From NCBI GenBank assembly GCA_017353825.1, contig JAFMSC010000220.1, positions 1 through 7,103 on the forward strand: a DNA stretch of 7,103 nucleotides, in the 5' to 3' direction. The position numbers and the translations under genes are program-made. The notes under the pieces were generated by a model that searched no databases, had not been told where the DNA came from, and saw nothing but the letters and a program-made list of their open reading frames with translations. The first letter of the stretch is position 1; every line of letters begins with the position of its first letter. Positions 5,934-7,103 of the stretch are shown here, piece by piece. This DNA comes from Hyphomicrobiaceae bacterium. GTDB lineage: Bacteria > Pseudomonadota > Alphaproteobacteria > Rhizobiales > Hyphomicrobiaceae.

Positions 5934-6311
5934 CTATTTGCGGAGGATCGTTTCCATCGCCTTGCCCTTGGCGAGTTCGTCGATGAGTTTGTCGAGGTAG
6001 CGGATCTCGCGCATCATCGGCTCCTGAATCTCCTCCACGCGGACGCCGCATACGACGCCGGTGATCAGAACGCGAGACGGGTTCATCTTCGGCGCGTGCG
6101 CGAAGAAATCCTCGAAGCTCGTCTTCTTCGCAAACTCGGCTTCCAGCGAGGCCTGGCTGTGGCCGGTGAGCCAGCGGAAGATCTCGTCGACCTCGGCCCG
6201 GGTGCGACCCTTCTTCTCCGCCTTGGCAATATAGTAGGGATAGACGCTCGCGACGGGCGTGGCATAGACGCGGCGCCAGTTGGCTGCGGCCCTGGCTGTT
6301 GCTTGCTTCAA
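5934..6311 (-). CDS. DUF2200 family protein
   Basis: The 125-residue product matches the small bacterial DUF2200 family, whose function is not established. Family signatures in order are RVYATPVASVYPYYIAKAEKKGRT (14-37, broken here only by conservative changes), VDEIFRWLTG (41-50), SFEDFFAHAP (65-74), LITGVVCGVRVEEI (82-95) and IRYLDKLIDELAKGKAMETIL (103-123). Almost the whole length is the family domain. No ATG or GTG is available before the domain; the only start is TTG at 6309-6311. It lies six bases after the TAG of the upstream gene and in the same frame. A GAGGA stretch about 11 bases upstream of the TTG could serve as a weak ribosome binding site. Translation by reinitiation after the upstream gene, or by readthrough of the TAG, is possible. 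I see no convincing terminator downstream; a weak CCGG hairpin near 5912-5924 lacks a proper T-run. Confidence 0.88.
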   Translation of the reverse strand: MKQATARAAANWRRVYATPVASVYPYYIAKAEKKGRTRAEVDEIFRWLTGHSQASLEAEFAKKTSFEDFFAHAPKMNPSRVLITGVVCGVRVEEIQEPMMREIRYLDKLIDELAKGKAMETILRK

Positions 6312-6317
6312 TGGCGG

Positions 6318-6671
6318 CTAGTCCTCTGGCGGCCCCGTGACGACGGGCATGACGTCAATGCCGTCGCCTGGGAAGACGGTGATGTGCGGGTGGTTCTGGA
6401 AGAGGCCGGCGGCGGCGGCGATGTCGGCGGCTTCGACGATCAGAAAGCCGGCGATCTGGTTCTGCGCATCGGCGATGCCGGATTTGGTGACGCGCCTGGT
6501 CTTGCCCACCATGACGTCGGTTGCGACGATGACGGCGGCGTTGCGCTTGCGCCACTCATCCCACGCCTTCAGGCCGGCCTTGTCGATCGCCTCCTGCTCG
6601 GATTTGGGGTGCGCGCGGAAGGCGGCGAGGTCTTCCGGCTTCATGGTGTAGACGGCAACGAAGCGGGGCAT
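6318..6671 (-). CDS. YCII-related (DGPF-like) small protein
   Basis: This 117-residue cytoplasmic protein has the look of a dimeric alpha/beta-barrel (YCII-related) fold. An N-terminal strand MPRFVAVYTM is followed by a helix rich in charged residues (KSEQEAIDKAGLKAWDEW, 23-40), a strand AAVIVATD (45-52), then IAGFLIVEAADIAAAAGLF (73-91) and the C-terminal PHITVFPGDGIDVMPV (95-110), the typical strand order of that fold. Related proteins are mostly uncharacterised; some are fused to or sit near ECF sigma factors, but no sigma factor is visible here. The start ATG at 6671 is supported by GGAG seven bases upstream. It is the first gene of a two-gene unit with DUF2200. The fold assignment is from pattern memory and a function is not inferred. 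Confidence 0.8.
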   Translation of the reverse strand: MPRFVAVYTMKPEDLAAFRAHPKSEQEAIDKAGLKAWDEWRKRNAAVIVATDVMVGKTRRVTKSGIADAQNQIAGFLIVEAADIAAAAGLFQNHPHITVFPGDGIDVMPVVTGPPED

Positions 6672-6700
6672 GGGCGTGCTCCGGACGTGGTGGGATGCGC

Positions 6701-6706
6701 ATCATA
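6701..6706 (-). promoter_or_regulatory. Possible -10 element for the YCII/DUF2200 unit
   Basis: TATGAT on the minus strand matches the -10 consensus well and lies 29 bases upstream of the ATG at 6671, which would give a short leader containing the GGAG site. No recognisable -35 hexamer is present 16-18 bases further up, where the sequence is very GC-rich. A weak call. Confidence 0.3.
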
Positions 6707-6708
6707 GG

Positions 6709-7103
6709 GGGTCGGCGCCGCCGGCGCGAGGCCTCCGTGCGCGGCTCGACTCACCTGCCCTACAGCGACGATAGTCTCCTCTCGCCTCGGCGCGTGGAGA
6801 CGATGCGTCGTATGTCCGCTTCGGGCGGATTGGGCGAGGGAGGCAAGTTTCTCACGCAATCCCTAGACGCCGATTCGCGCACTATGGTCTATGCTGAGAT
6901 GCGAACCGAACGGGGGGCGGGATCGATCCTTGTATGAGGGGCCCCGAAGTCAAGCACTAAGTGGGCCGCATGCTCCCATTTCCTCTCTTATCGGCATTTG
7001 CCTTGTTCGATCGTCGTGCGGCAGGCTTTCCCGCGCCCCGACCAGGATGCTGAGGCCGGCGCGCGCAGGGCGTGTCAAGGCTGGCCCGCTCTTCAGCGGC
7101 CAG
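6709..7103. other. Stretch without a supported gene at the window edge
   Basis: No open frame here has a credible start, ribosome binding site and family pattern. A short plus-strand frame (6695-6937) reads as low-information arginine/serine-rich sequence. A minus-strand frame from the window edge down to a TAG at about 6958-6960 is open for 47 codons and could be the end of a gene beginning outside, but its composition is unconvincing. A TTGACA at the minus-strand position near 7074-7079 has no -10 partner at 17 bases. Confidence 0.5.

Noticed and set aside
5905..5934. Possible terminator after DUF2200
   Set aside because: The minus-strand CCGG stem is only 4 bp and is followed by GGTTATTTG, not a T-run. 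The neighbouring GGCGCGCGCC is a palindrome with no loop.
5208..6707. A 499-codon open frame on the plus strand
   Set aside because: It overlaps the end of the TRAP receptor gene in another frame, runs through the TPR relic, then reads antisense to DUF2200 and the YCII-like gene. It is an artefact of high GC with no family pattern of its own beyond the TPR fragments.
1..7103. CRISPR arrays, rRNA, complete tRNAs, toxin-antitoxin pairs, phage or defence systems
   Set aside because: I found no spaced direct repeats, no rRNA-like sequence, no complete tRNA cloverleaf and no recognisable defence or toxin families on either strand.

Overview
The window is GC-rich, densely coded DNA, most likely from an alphaproteobacterium of the Hyphomicrobiales (Bradyrhizobium/Xanthobacteraceae-like). 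This rests on base composition, the family make-up (MltB-type transglycosylase, MFS_3 exporter, DctP-type TRAP receptor, DUF2200, YCII-like protein) and a tRNA-Val(GAC)-like 3' remnant in the form I recall from rhizobial genomes. The taxonomic call is inference from memory, not a database result.

Layout. Positions 77-949 (minus) encode a secreted MltB-family lytic transglycosylase. It diverges from a small conserved-looking hypothetical gene at 1208-1513 (plus). The intergenic stretch between them holds nested inverted repeats and a strong plus-strand intrinsic terminator just 26 bases before the small gene's ribosome binding site, which suggests attenuation or a small RNA. A 12-TM MFS exporter (1536-2798, minus) converges on the small gene with a 22-base gap. 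Upstream of the exporter is a GC-rich gap (2799-3053) with a hairpin and a degenerate 11-12 bp tandem repeat. Next is a 62-residue hypothetical gene (3099-3287, minus) with its own ribosome binding site, possible promoter and clear terminator.

Positions 3288-4299 contain no intact gene. They hold decayed mobile-element material: a 34-base relic of a tRNA-Val 3' end (minus, 3554-3587) and a frameshifted C-terminal relic of a serine recombinase (plus, 3722-4030). The rest of 3352-3721 and 4031-4299 shows nothing convincing except a hairpin at 4044-4066. A complete DctP-type TRAP substrate-binding protein follows (4300-5355, plus). No TRAP membrane subunits are in the window, and the usual ligand-anchoring arginine appears to be valine. 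It is followed by a frameshifted relic of a TPR-repeat protein (about 5421-5690) and about 240 bases without a supported gene.

The right part holds a two-gene minus-strand unit: a YCII/DGPF-like small protein (6318-6671), then DUF2200 (5934-6311). Both lie in one reading frame, separated by a single TAG, and the second relies on a TTG start or on readthrough. Positions 6709-7103 carry no gene I can support.

The genes do not form one pathway. The window is ordinary chromosomal housekeeping and hypothetical genes around a decayed insertion hotspot. I see no convincing new multi-gene system. The most useful leads are the terminator before the 1208 gene, the in-frame TAG pair, the atypical TRAP receptor and the recombinase/tRNA relics.
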